From Anaeramoeba flamelloides (lineage: Eukaryota > Metamonada > Anaeramoebidae): a stretch of DNA of 64,000 nt. Positions 11,138 to 22,800 of this stretch are shown one piece after another. Made by a program: the position numbers and the translations under genes. The notes under the pieces are model-generated. The model did not search any database. It saw only the letters and a list, made by a program, of their open reading frames with translations, and had not been told where the DNA came from. The stretch covers positions 3,503,001-3,567,000 of the forward strand of contig JANTQA010000012.1 in NCBI GenBank assembly GCA_027625915.1, written 5' to 3'. Numbering within the stretch: the stretch's first letter is position 1; each line of letters begins with the position of its first letter.

Positions 11138-12973
11138 CTTGATAAAGCAATCAACGAGAACGATTTAGAAACAGTTAAAATCCTATTTCCAAAAGGAATA
11201 AAAACTGTTGTGATCAAGGGTTATGGTTACTCTGATTATAATGCATTACAACGGGCTTGCTTTTATGGCCACCCATCGCTTGAGATGATCAAATATTTTG
11301 TAGATAATGGGATCAATGTCAACACAATTTCAAATGCTAAATCGGGTTCACCTTTAGCTTTGCTCTGCTACAGTGGCACTGCAGATCTGAAGATTATTAA
11401 GTTTCTTGTTGAAAATGGTGCACGATTAGAAAAAGACACTTTCGATATATACTCGCCCGGAATCTATGCAAGATATCAACGAGACACATATCAAGCAACT
11501 CCTCTGCAAATTCTTTTGCACTGCCACAAAGATAAAGAAAATCTTGTTGAAATGTGTCAATTCTTGATCGAAAAGGGTTGCCCCATCAATTCAGATTTTT
11601 TACATCATTATGAGCAAAGCAGATCAACAGATTATCATGATACTAATGATGAAATCACTACAAACACTTTGGGTGCGTATTGTTCCAATTCCGATTCAGA
11701 AGCTATAGATCATAAGGTGATCAAATGCTTATTAGTTAATAAACAGGATCCTAATCAAATCATCAACAAAGAACATACTAACAACGGGTATTTTGACTAT
11801 TTTTTCCAACTTTTTTTTTTTATTGATTTTTTATTTGTTATCTTTGTCCTCTTTCTGTTTCTCTTCTTCCTTCTTTTCTTCTTCCATTTCTTCTTCTTTC
11901 TCTTCCTCTTCCATCTTTTTCTTTTTTCAATTTTTTTTTATTTAGATTCTTTCTTTGCCTTCAATCTTTCATGATTTAAAAAGAAAACGATTGAAAAAGT
12001 TTTGGAATTTTTCAATTTTAATCTTGAATTTGGTTCCACAATTTCACAAAATAAAACTAAATAAATAAAACAAAACACAAATAGATCTAATGAAAACAAT
12101 TTTTTCTACGCAAGTTTACATAAACCGATTCAAAAACACCAAAAAAAAGTAGATCTAACCAAAATTGTGAATTACTTCTTAACTTATGGTGCTGATACAC
12201 AAATCAAAGACGAAAAAGGAAAGATTGCCTTAGATTTACTGACAAAAGAAGCCATAAATTATCAGGTCTTAAATTATCTATTGAAGGGAAAAATTCATGA
12301 TGTTTCATTTGAAAAAGAGTTTGAAATGCTTTGGGAAAACAAAGAATTAACTGATTTTGAAATTCAAGGAATAAAATGTCACAGGCAGTTAATTGAAGTT
12401 AGAACCAAACAGGATCCAGAAATTGTAAAGAAAACTCTTGAAAAAGAGTATTCAAAAAACATTAGTGAAAATTTTTTAAAATGGGTCTATGGACAAAATT
12501 ATGACAGTTCATTGCTTAACGAGAACTTAATTAAACATTTAGACCTCAAAGGTGTAATGGAGAACTCGATGGCAAAAAGTTGGGGAGAAGCCTATTTAGA
12601 TGAAACAAAAAAGGATTTTACACTATTAGTAACATGGAAATTCGATCCAGAAGAAGAAGAAGAAGAAGAAGAAGCTGAGATTGTTGAAATTAAAATTCAT
12701 AAAACACTTTTGTTTGCACGTTTAGGGTTGTTTCGTGAGATGTTTACCAAACTAGAAAAAGAAGAAGAAAAAATTAATCAAGTTTCAGAACACTCAGAGA
12801 AAAGAGTTGATACAATTACAATTTTTGTGGGCTTTTTATATAAAAATAAGATCGAAACAAGTGGAGATTATGAATTAAAGCCCAAAGTATTAAAAGAAAT
12901 TGTTGATCTTCCTCAATATTTTAAAATGAATGACATATCTTCAAATTTTTTTGAAGCAAACCTCGACTTATAA
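11138..12973 (+). CDS. Ankyrin repeat and BTB domain protein (two exons recognised, N terminus open)
   Basis: Exon 11138-11787 and exon 12115-12973 join in frame through a 327 bp intron (GTATTT…CAAG), giving 502 residues. The first ~240 residues are ankyrin repeats (ALQRACFYGHPSLEMIKYFV, SPLALLCYSGTADLKIIKFL, ATPLQILLHCHKD, then, across the splice, GLHKPIQ… and VNYFLTYGADTQIKDEKGKI). The C-terminal third is BTB/POZ-like (KDFTLLVTW, then IHKTLLFARLGLFREMF and IFVGFLYKNKIE) with a Glu-rich loop inserted. Such proteins act as scaffolds, often as cullin-3 substrate adaptors; that role is an inference here. The open phase at 11138 implies one more upstream exon. The gene stands alone, downstream of a LINE remnant. 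Confidence 0.85.
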
Positions 12974-13769
12974 AAGGTTACCTTTGTTGCGGCTTGAAGG
13001 TTCAAATTAATTCTCATACCCTAATGGGTTTTAAAAATATATTATATTTTTTTCAATAAAAAATCAGAATTAAAATTTTTTTTTTTTTTTGTTTCGAATA
13101 TCAGTGCCAATTTTCTTTAAAATGATCAAATTCTCTACTCCTGATAAAATCAACAAAAAATAATATTATTGTTAAAATAATTTATACAGACTGGATTCTT
13201 TATTTTGAATAATGTCAAAGATCTTATTCTGATATTTTTTTTAATTTGAATTAAATCTTTAATCCAAAGTTATTTGATTTTCTTTATAGAATTGACTGTC
13301 GTTAGGTTTTTTTGAATTTAAGAAAGAAATAGAAAAGTTATTTAATCTTTTGTTTATGTCTTAAATTAAAAAAAACAGGTTAGCTTTTCCAGAATTTAAT
13401 AGAATTAAGTAAAATCTAAGATTTTTATCCATTCTTTTGATGTAAAAAAATTGCCTTTAGCTTTTCTTGAGTTTTGAGTTTATTTGAGAAGTGTTCTAGT
13501 TTTTTTTTAGTTTTTGAAATAAACAGAAAATTTATTAAAATTTTCTGTTTATTTCAAAAAGTAAAAAAAAACCTAACGAAAAGCAATAGATATACAAATA
13601 AAAACAGAAAACCTCAAGATAATTGCTGTTATTTATTTTTACTTTTTGTAATCAAAAGAAAATTCATTAAAAAATTTCTTTTCGTATCTCAAATTCAAAA
13701 AAAAAAAAAAACCTAGGGAGTGGACGACACTCTACTGCACTTGAGGACATGACTGTTTGTTGATTTTGT
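12974..13769. repeat. Composite palindromic repeat R2
   Basis: After about 300 bp of plain spacer, palindromic modules appear: module P1 (AGCTTTTCCAGAATTTAA … CCATTCTTTTGA) at about 13380-13440, then module P2, a near-perfect palindrome at about 13505-13575 (TTTTTGAAATAAACAGAAAA and its inverse, closing with AAAAAAAACCTAAC). The right end at 13725-13760 carries CACTCTACTG CACTTGAGGA units, the reverse orientation of the 10-bp array seen in other copies. No gene is seen; the 80-residue frame here is spelled by the repeat. Confidence 0.6.
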
Positions 13770-14010
13770 TAATATACTTTAAATTTTTTAAATAATATTG
13801 ACTTTTCGATCCAGAATTATTAATTATTAAGTTTTCTCCAAATTGAACAAGATTCTCATCTAGTAATTTTAAATTTTTCTGCTTTCCAATTAATATTTTC
13901 GTTATCTTTTTTGGAAAATTTCAATTTTTTTCATATGTATTCAAAACCCAGAATTTTTAATTTTTTTTTGAGTTTAAATCTTTTTTTATATGTCTTTCGC
14001 TACAATTTCG
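13770..14010 (-). pseudogene. LINE fragment, 3' region
   Basis: The DNA resembles the 9060-9180 part of the larger LINE remnant: TTTTAAATTTTTCTGCTTTC followed by CCAATTAATATTTTCGTTAT and a TTGGAAAATTTC block in the same order. No intact frame remains. Resemblance was judged by eye and the limits are approximate. Confidence 0.5.
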
Positions 14011-14985
14011 GTATTTTTTATTTTTTCTAATTTCCAGTAATGGGTCCCAAAAATAATATTCTCTCTTATATTATTATTCAAAATTGAATGGGAATTTTTG
14101 ATTAATAAACTAATAAAGAAAAAAAATCAAAGAGAAAAAAACATAAAACATTTTTTGTTATTTTGGAAACATAATTAAAAATCTATTAATTTGGAATTGA
14201 ATGAAGAGTTACTTATTGAAAGGTGAATTTAAAATAGTTAAAAAAGTTTAGATACTCGGTTTTTTGATCATAAGAGATTGATACAAAATAGATTTGTAAT
14301 AAAAAACTAAATACCTTGAAATACTACAATTTTTTGAAAAATAAGAAGGTATTTTATTTTTTTGGAATAATTTTTTGGAAAACAACCTTTTCAATTTCGA
14401 ATTCTAAAGTATAAAACAGAATTTTGGGAAGAGTAAGACTGGAAAGTCGTGTTTAATTACTTTTTTTGAAGTGAAATTTTTTATTCAAAAATTAAATCCA
14501 TAATATACATCTGGGATTTGGCACTCATTTTCATTCATGAGATTTACTTTTTGATATTATTTATTACCAAATGGATTTCAAAAATTACAAATAAACATCA
14601 GGAATAAAACTTTTTGTAGCTTGAATGTTTGATAGTAATTATATTTTATCTTTTTTTATAGTTGAAGAAAAGATCAAAAAAGAGCAATTTATTTTCTCAA
14701 CACATGGAAAGAATAGTTTAATTTCAATTTTGGTTTAAAAATTGTTTTGTTTTGGCGGAGTGTTTTCCACTCGGTACAAAAAAACAGGAGTTGTATTTTT
14801 TCAAGAAAAAAATTTTAATGAAATTTCAATTTTTAAAAAGAAATAAAATTGTTTTCGTTATTTATTCAAATTTTGGAAGAAAAACCAGCAAACTCAAACC
14901 CTTATTTACAGACCTTGAAATGGTTTTGATTTTAGTAACTACAAAATAAGAAAACTTTGAAAATTTTTTTATTTTTTTTCGATTT
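14011..14985. other. Intergenic, no gene seen
   Basis: AT-rich spacer between a LINE fragment and a MITE. A 65-codon plus-strand frame at 14752-14949 starts from a non-ATG codon and matches nothing I recognise; I treat it as chance. Confidence 0.5.
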
Positions 14986-15465
14986 TACAGTGGTGCAAAT
15001 AACCCATGTTGACAACCTTTAACCCATTACGAAAATTTAACTCGTGTTTTTTTTTCAGAATTGGGTATTGGGACACCAGGAATCACTTATAGATTCTTGG
15101 TTTATATCCAAATTGACTTTAGAGGTTAGATCTTTGATTAATCAAAATGGCACAATTATATTTACTGATTTTGTTTCAAAAATTTCATAATAGTTACAAA
15201 ATTTGAGTAAGATAAAATGTTTTTTTATAAAAATTCCAAAAATGAAATTATTCTCATTTTTTTGTCAAAAAATTACATTTTAATCTTTCCATATCTTCAT
15301 AATTCTTTTTTAAAATTTATTTAAAGAACCCAATTTCTTGTTTATATATTGTTTTTATCCCATTGATTTGTTTCTTTTATTTCTAGAGTCATCCAATATT
15401 TTTTGCATGAGTTAAATTTTAGTAATGGGTTAAAATAAAAAACACGGGTTAGTTAGACCACAGTA
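14986..15465. mobile_element. MITE of the CAGTGGT/TTTAACCCATTAC family, copy 2
   Basis: Ends at TA on both sides. Left terminus CAGTGGTGCAAATAACCC and right terminus in reverse complement CTGTGGTCTAACTAACCC continue into TTTAACCCATTAC and AAAATTTAACTC in both, so the inverted repeats are about 58 bp. Length is 480 bp. The interior matches copy 1 at 7388-7870 in opposite orientation. There is no transposase frame. A TA target with a CAGTGG-type end indicates the Tc1/mariner superfamily. Confidence 0.85.
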
Positions 15466-15631
15466 AGTAAAAGATTATGGGGGTTTGTCGAACTCAAATA
15501 GTGAATCGGGGTTGGTTTTAACAATATTCTAATCGAATTTAGCTTTCTATATTCATTAAAACAAATTCTTTAAAAAAAACATTGTCCCCGTATACTAAGA
15601 CATATATTGAAATTCTTACTTTTTATATAAA
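15466..15631. other. Spacer with an inverted repeat partner
   Basis: CTCAAATAGTGAATCGGGGT followed by TGGTT near 15497-15522 pairs imperfectly with AACCAACCCAAATTCTATTT at about 15650-15670, giving a potential hairpin that overlaps the left end of the adjacent MITE. Nothing else is seen. Confidence 0.4.
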
Positions 15632-16165
15632 CCCCAATTCAAAATTTTTAACCAACCCAAATTCTATTTGTGAAAAAAATAAACTTATTTAATAAATTCA
15701 AGAAAATTTACCAAATTAGAATCATTCACTAATTGAAATGTTAACACTTCTTTATAAATTACAATACTCACAAAACAATAAATAAATAATTATCAATACG
15801 AATAAATCAAGGGTGTGCTAAGAATTTTGGAGAGAGCAAAAGAAAAAAATACATTAATAAATTTGTTGAAATTCTATTAGGATTATTGATCGATCAAATG
15901 GTTAGATACTACCAACTAATTTTATTTGAGTTCTTCTATTTGGAACAACTTGATTTTAACATAATTTCAATCGTTGAAAAAAAAATTCTAATCGAACAAA
16001 ACAAATTACGTAATTCAAACAATGAGATGAAAAGAAAAACTAAAAGATGAAAAAATGATTTTCATAATTTACAAAAATCAAAATTATCTCTAATTTTAAT
16101 GAAATTGTATTATTGTGATTTTTTCGAACGTTTTAGCTGTGTGGGAATTTTGAATTTTAGTTTAT
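15632..16165. mobile_element. Mariner-type MITE of the TTTGGACACACCC family, diverged copy D
   Basis: The left end (TATAAACCCCAATTCAAAAT … CCAACCC) and right end (GCTGTGTGGGAATTTTGAAT) are degraded versions of the terminal repeats at 38435-38966. The interior follows the same order of blocks: AATAAATTTGTTGAAATT, TTGATCGATCAAATG, TTAGATACTACCAACTAATT, CAATCGTTGAAAAAAAAATT, ACAAATTACGTAA. It is older than copies A-C and directly adjoins a LINE fragment. Confidence 0.65.
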
Positions 16166-16620
16166 TTTTGCTTCAGTTTTAAAAATTATTCTTATAAAGT
16201 GTGGATTAATTTTTAAAAAATTTGTGACTTCTTTTATTTATCCAAATATCAAGCTTGTTGAAATATCTTTGAATTAGATTTTATATAACAAATACATAAA
16301 ATAACTAGCTCATAGATCTTTATTTAAAAGTTTGAAGTTTTTCTCCATTTGATAATTTGTGTTTGGTAAAAATCATTTTGATTTTTTTGAAGATATCTTT
16401 TACTTTGGAAAAGTTTTTTTGTAAATGTTTCTCTTTTTCAAGTCAAATTCCTAAATATTTAATTTTTGATAATTCGTTTTGAATTTAAAGTTTTATCAAT
16501 ATTTTGATATATTCCAAATTCTTGAATACTTATATAAATTAATATTAACTTTTTATCAATTTCTGGAATGGGCCCTTGTTTTATTAAAATTTACCAATTA
16601 TAAGTACCTCAGTTTATTTG
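16166..16620 (-). pseudogene. LINE reverse-transcriptase fragment
   Basis: The segment resembles 9250-9680 of the main LINE remnant: ATTTTTGCTTCAGTTTT, then a patch like TTTGTGACT, and ATTTAATTTTTGATAATTC where the main copy has its GIWLE-type sequence. It also ends in a GGGCCCTTGTTTTATTA patch corresponding to the 9672-9690 region. Stops and indels are dense. It lies on the same strand as the other copy. Confidence 0.55.
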
Positions 16621-18295
16621 AAATTGAATTACTAAAATCATTTTTTGTCTAATACAGATAATGTTAAAATTAAAATGAAAGTGTGGGTAGTGTATCTATA
16701 AATAATATATTTGCTTTCCAATTAAAAATTGAAATAAAACGAAACTCGAACAAAAAAATATACTCTTTTTTTGAAAATTAAATTAGGTTTCAAATACTTC
16801 AAATGACTGTGTCTATTTTAATGAGCCGTTGGATTGTAAATCTCACATTCAATCACTTCAGTAATCTCTCATTTTACAAGATTAAATGAATTGTGTATTG
16901 AACCCTTAGCAAAAAATTGTTTCCAACAATTTGTACACAACTCAATTAAAAATTATCGCCAAAAAAAAATCAATTTACAAATATTTTTCAAAACTTAAAA
17001 TTTACTTACAGAAATGTTATCCAGTATTATTGTTTATGAATATATTCTTTTTATCAAAAATATAAATAAAAAAAAAAAAAATAATGAAAAATGAAAAAAA
17101 GAAGCAATATAAAACAAAAAGAAAATTACAAAAAAAAATTAGTCTTAAAAAACAGTGCATTCTTGAGATATAGTAGACCAAAAATCCTGATTTGAAATTT
17201 TATACAGTTATTTATTTTTTTTTGAACTTTAATAGATCAAATATATAAATTGCTTAATAAAAAAAAATATGTTTGTGATTTTGAAAATTTCAATTCTATT
17301 AACATTAAAAGAAACAACCTACAACAAATTCAACAATTTTAGTATAAAATAAAGTACTTTTTTAGAGTATCACTTTTTTTATTATTGTAATTTTTTATCT
17401 ATCTTTTGTTTCATGCCTTTCTTTTTCTCTTATCTACATTTAAGTAAAAAATTTTTTTTTTCATTTTTTATAAGAAAAGATATTATATATTTATAATCTT
17501 TTATACATAAGAAATAAAATAAAAAATTCTTATTAATTGTAGGTTTTAACAAAATACCTAGTTTTTTTATACTTTTTATTTTTATTAAAGGAATAGTGAA
17601 AAATCAAAGATTTTACAAAATTCTTTTAAATTCTGGAAAAGATAAAGGTTTTTTGTTAAGTTTTCTGTTTATGTGCGAATTTATATATTATAAACTTTGT
17701 TTTAGTCAAATTGCCCTAAAATTTTTTTGGAATATCAATTATTTTATATAATTGAGCTTTGAAGAACAAATAAAAAAATCAATAGAGTAATCCACACATC
17801 CAAGAATTATTGATATCTATCTGAAAAAAACTTATTAATCTATAGATTTTCTTTCAAATTTCAAAAACTGATATTCCAATTGAAATCAATATGATTTCTC
17901 AACAATCATTTTCACAGTTTCAATAACATTAAAATAATACGTTTTTACCAAGTGACTATTGATCTTGGAATAAAAAAAATTTTTACAACTGAATTACAGT
18001 ATCAAAAAAAAAATTGGAAAAAAAAAAAAAAAAACAAAAATGTGAAAAAAAGATTTCAATTTTGAAAAATTTCCAAAATAAATTTTTTCTTCAAATATAC
18101 ATTCAAACCCTTTAAACACAAGTAATTCTCTTAAATAACTTGACCACTTTGTCTGAAAAATAGTTTACAAATAAATAAAAAAACTCTAGTAAAGCTAAAA
18201 ATAATTTATTTTTATTCTTGTTTTTCTTTCTAAAATCTATTGATTTTCTATTCATAACAAATGTTATAAATACTTAGACAAAGTATACTTCTGTT
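16621..18295. other. Gene-free AT-rich stretch
   Basis: No protein-like frame or RNA gene is seen. At about 17580-17660 a palindromic module of the composite repeat family is present (AAATCAAAGATTTTACAAAA … AAATTCTGGAAAAG, then AGGTTTTTTGTTAAG). Elsewhere it is A/T homopolymer-rich spacer. Confidence 0.5.
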
Positions 18296-18660
18296 ACCAC
18301 AGAGTATCCTAGAGTGCCTATGTTTTTTTAATTTCTAACATTAAATAACCTAATTACTGTTTTCTTAACGCTTATTATTGTATTTGTCAAGTGTTCTAGG
18401 TTTTTTTGAGGTTTTCTATTTAATTTCTAAAGTGTTCTTGGGTTTTTTTACTTTTTGAAATAAACAGAAAATTTTAATAAATTTTCGGTTAATTTCGAAA
18501 AGTAAAAAACACCTAACGAAAATATATTGATTTGCAAATTAAAAAAAAACTCAAGAAAAGAAAAATACAGTTATTTTTAATTTGTGAAATCAAAAGAAAA
18601 ACATTGAAATTTTGTTTTTATTTCTAAAATTAAAAAAAAAACTACTGACCAACAGGATAT
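18296..18660. repeat. Composite palindromic repeat R3
   Basis: It starts with 10-bp units AGAGTATCCT AGAGTGCCTA at 18301-18320. At about 18390-18422 it shares an exact stretch of 32 bp, in reverse complement, with copy R5 near 53036 (AAGTGTTCTAGGTTTTTTTG, then AGGTTTTCTATT). The palindromic module with GAAATAAACAGAAAATTTT follows at about 18440-18513. Non-coding. Confidence 0.6.
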
Positions 18661-18859
18661 AATTTTGTTGAATTACCAGCCTTCAATTATATAAAAAAAA
18701 ATTAATTTTTTTCACTATGTTTGAAAATTATATCAATGATTAAGATTGGTTCAGAAAGTTATCCTAAATTTCTTGGGTTCAGTTGTATTTTCTTCTAACA
18801 TAAAAAAAAAAAAAAATTGTTTTATTTTTTTTTTTTTTTTTTATTGTTGAAGAAGTGTA
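18661..18859. other. Spacer
   Basis: Short AT-rich interval with long A and T runs near 18805-18842; no gene is seen. Confidence 0.5.
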
Positions 18860-19110
18860 AATTACACTCTGGGTACCCTTTTACTTAAATTCCCAAAAAG
18901 AAATTTAAGCGTAAAATCATAGATTTCACGATTATTATTTAATGAAAATAGTTTCAAACTGTTTGTTTTAAAATTAATTCATTAAGATTTTTTTTTTTTT
19001 AATTTGTTATGAAATATTAATCTATCTTTTTCATAGGAAGGATAGACCCATAAAAAATGATCAATATTTTCAATAATTTCTTGTTTTAATAAAGATATCT
19101 AAATATTTGA
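18860..19110 (-). pseudogene. LINE 3' fragment with a mutated zinc motif
   Basis: Minus-strand reading of 19030-19075 gives ENIDHFLWVYPSYEK, matching DHFLWDCPAY of the main LINE remnant. The zinc-ligand cysteine is replaced by tyrosine. Only the last ~250 bp of the element are present. The DHFLW region is also recognisable near 63530. Confidence 0.65.
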
Positions 19111-19269
19111 ACAACTATAGATCAAATGAAATAGGTTACTTTATTAAGTTTTTTAGAAACTTTATAGATGGTTTGATTCTATAAAGTGCTAAGGTTTTAA
19201 GAATAATATTTGGTTTTACAAAATTGAGTTGCTTTTTTTTTTTTTTTGAGTTGCTTTTTTTTTTTTTTT
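19111..19269. other. Spacer with T-runs
   Basis: Two closely spaced T runs (19231-19245 and 19255-19270) separated by GAGTTGC form a short imperfect direct repeat. No gene is seen. Confidence 0.4.
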
Positions 19270-19450
19270 TGCAAGTTTCCCAAATCTTGTTTTCGCAAAA
19301 TCCCAGTACAAGATACCGACTCGACAGCAAAAACCCAGTCCAGGTAATGACTCGACAGATTGTACGTAAAGTCCAATTCGGTTCACATCGGTTGGCTTCA
19401 GATGGCATTCGTTGGATTCAGTTCTCCACAGTTGCATAAGTCCAGCTCAA
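19270..19450. other. Compositionally foreign island, high complexity
   Basis: About 170 bp with far higher GC than its surroundings and no homopolymers. It contains the direct repeat GACTCGACAG twice (about 19318 and 19351) and is open in several frames on both strands. I recognise no protein, tRNA or element end in it. It may be an insertion, part of an unrecognised mobile element, or a contaminant sequence inserted by recombination. Confidence 0.45.
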
Positions 19451-19865
19451 TTTATTTTAGATCTGATCATTAACAAGTTTGGTTAGGTTAGTCATGACCA
19501 AGTCCACCAATTCTTATAATGATTTTTTATTCCTTGAACCTCTCCAAGCACCTAAAAAAACAAAAATAGGAGGAACCCAAACAACTTAAAAAGGGAAATT
19601 TGGAAAAGGTAAAAAGTATAAAAAATAAAAAATTATTTTATTAGTTAATCAAAAGCTTTATAAACAATATATTACTCAACTCCTGAAAAAAAAAAGAAAA
19701 AAAAAAAAAATCAATATAAATTTAAATCCAAAGATCAAACAAACGAATAAAAAAAAAACTTTTTTCATTAAAAACAAAAAATAAAATAAAAAAAAGAAAA
19801 AAAGAAAAACACAAAAAGCCACCTTATTATTATTTTGGTTTAATTATAATTTATGAATAAAGATT
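19451..19865. other. 3' flank of the BEACH gene
   Basis: AT-rich spacer with A-runs. It should contain the polyadenylation region of the BEACH gene, which ends at 19866 on the minus strand; no specific signal could be singled out. Confidence 0.4.
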
Positions 19866-22800
19866 TTACAAAAACCTCGAAAGAGCAACTTTACCATTTT
19901 TTAAAGCAATGGCAATATTTTCATTTGTTAATGATAAAGCTAAAGAAATGATTCCACAATTGAAATCAAATTTTTTTAAAATTTTCAAATGATGCAAATA
20001 CCAAATACCGAGCATGCCATTCTCCCCAGCAGTTATTAAATAGTTGTCATCTTTCGTGATTTCCCAATCTTTAATATTTTCACGAAGCCTTCTTGTTATT
20101 AATAATTTCCCGTTAATGGAATATAAGCGCAGTTTTCTAGTTGATGAATAGACTAAAAAATAACCAGTTTTAATTATTTTAATTATTTTTGGTGTTTCCT
20201 TCAGTTGGATTGATCGTATATAAATGCCATTTTTCAATGTATGTAATATTAGGGTTTGGTCTTTTGACCCTGTGACTACGATATCTAAATCGACGTTTAA
20301 ATCAAGGCACGTGATTTCATCGTCATGGCCAAAAAGTATTTGTATGAAGCTATAAAAAAATTTGCCCTTCCCCTTTGACCCCAATGACCAAATGATGGCC
20401 GTGGTGTCTTTTGATCCTGTAACCAAATAATCATTATCCAGGCTTAAGCAAGTTACGATGTCCTTATGCTTTTGGATTTTCGCGAGCAAGGAATGAGTTG
20501 ACGTGTGTGTCATTCTAAAAGAGGAATCCCAATAGCCGCAGCTGAAGAATATCGAACCATCTGGGCTAATTGCAAAGCAATTCCGAAAATGAGAAATATC
20601 TTCAGCAAAGGGCAGACCAATTCTTTTAATATTTTTCTGCTCATTTATTTCAATGGAGAGTTTATATTTTTTCGATTTAATTTCCACAAAATTGTAACTA
20701 TAAATTTTGATTCTTCTTGTATGATCAAAGGCAAATAATTTGGAATTTAGTCCAAAAACTTCAAATTCAAACAAAAATATTTTTAAAAATAATATTTGAT
20801 TGCCATGATTAAAATATGACGGCAAAAACTTCTTTGTAAAATTCTCAATATCGATTTGATAATTAAAGTGTAATCTATTTACAATTTCTTTTGTTTTCCT
20901 TTTAGGATGCGGCTTGGTAAATAATTGTGTTGGGCATTGTCCAAAATTTTCGATCTGATCTTCAATGGATTTCCTTTGGACAGGATCATGAATGTTATCA
21001 ATATCAACATTGCCTTCGTACGTTAAATAATAAAATACATTTCTTGCCTTTTCGGCTTCAATCCCCTTTTGCTTGTACCCAAAAATTAAATCAATCCATT
21101 CGTGTAAATGCTCGCTGACATAATCCGATTCCAAGGCTTGTCTATTGATCCGAATAAATTCTTCCGATGACCCTTTTGCCCAAGGCGGCAATTCTGCGTT
21201 ATTTAAGATTTCCCCATTTTGCTTTTTCCCTAAATCTAACTTGTTAATATTTTCCAAAAACTCTGGGAAATAATAAAATTCTGGGATTAATTCCTTGACG
21301 TCACTTAAGGATTTATAACAATTTTCATATGTTTGGGGCACTGAATGAAACATTCTATCTGAGTGATCAAATTTTCCTCCTATTTTATTATATTTGAAAA
21401 AAATTGGAAATAATTTTTTTTATTTTTATTTTGGGAAATTACAAATTTTAGAGGATATAATTATCAAACAATAAATAATTTTGGGATTTAGCTAAGGAAG
21501 CTAAGGTAAAAATAATAATTGCTTTTATAATTAATTTTGTTGAGTTTTTTTTTTTTTTAATTATAATCCAAAATGCAAAATCACTTTGATCATATTTTAA
21601 ATTTCTCACCAATATTTACCTGATGATTAAAGATCTCGATTGATAATTTCACAAATATTTTTTTTATGCTTTGATTAAAAAAGCATCAAGTAAAAAAATA
21701 AAAGGAAAAATTATTAGTTGAAATAATTTCATTGAATCTTCTGAGATGTCCATTTAAGTATACAATTAAAAAAAAAAAAAAAAAAAACATAATAATAACT
21801 CTTGAATCTTTTTTAGGAGCAATATCCTGAAGGAAAGCAAATATAATAATTTATAATAAAAAGTATGTATGTATTTATAGATGAATAGGAATACATGAAA
21901 TAATTAATCAAGGTTTAATTTATCGTCCATTATTTCAAGGATATTTTTTTGATGGAAAAAAAGCATAATTTGACTCTTTACAAAAAAGAAACAATTTATT
22001 CGATTCTTGGATTTAAAAAGGATTTTTTATATATTTTTTTCCTTTGTATCATTGAGTGCATTTCCTTTATATTGGAAAAAAGAGTTAACAAGGAAAAAAA
22101 AAAAAAAAAATCAAGTGGTTATTTACGAATGCTGAGAAATATTGAAACATGAAAGTATGAGTACTTTAAAATAAAAAATAAAAAAGCAAAGGCAAAAATT
22201 ATCATAGCGATAATACCCACAAATCAGATCAACAAAAGAAAAAAGAAATTACAGCTAACAAATACTACACATCAACTAACCAATCATTATTGATTTTAAC
22301 ACCATGATCAAGAATCAAATTACTAAATTAACCAACAGTATCTTGGCTGTGATTTTGGGTTTTCTTAATTAAAGATAGCATTGTTTTGTTTTTTTTTTTT
22401 TTTGATTTTTTACAAATTGCTTCTTATAAACCCTTTTTTAAATGCTTATTATTATTATTATTTTTTTTTAATTATGTTTTTTATCTTTTTCAATCAATAA
22501 TAAACTTGGAAATTACCCAATTCCAAAATATTTTTTTTTCTTACCATATAAATTACTAATTTACCATTTGTAATAAGATCTGTAAGATGATCCTTGATTT
22601 CTCCCTTTATCAATAAAAAAAAGGTGAGGGGATCATTTTTTTATTGTTTTATCGTTTATATAACAACAAAGCTGAGACTTTGAGAGTCATTTCATTTATT
22701 CTCAGATGTTTTCCAATACAAACTTTATTAAATAACAAAAAAATATTGCTGAATGTAAAAGAAACAGTGTTCTGTTTTATGGGGTATATATATATATATA

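Noticed and set aside
11788-11974. Phe/Leu-rich C-terminal extension of the first ankyrin exon
   Set aside because: Starts exactly at a GTATTT donor; the downstream exon continues the ankyrin repeat in frame, so this is intron read-through.
15024-15434. Possible protein-coding gene sharing LEVRSLINQ-like translation with 7589-7849
   Set aside because: Both lie wholly within MITE copies with inverted repeats; the shared translation is explained by the element.
19136-19439. Overlapping small genes on both strands
   Set aside because: Frames on both strands are open over the same patch without a recognisable protein; treated as an anomalous sequence island, not genes.
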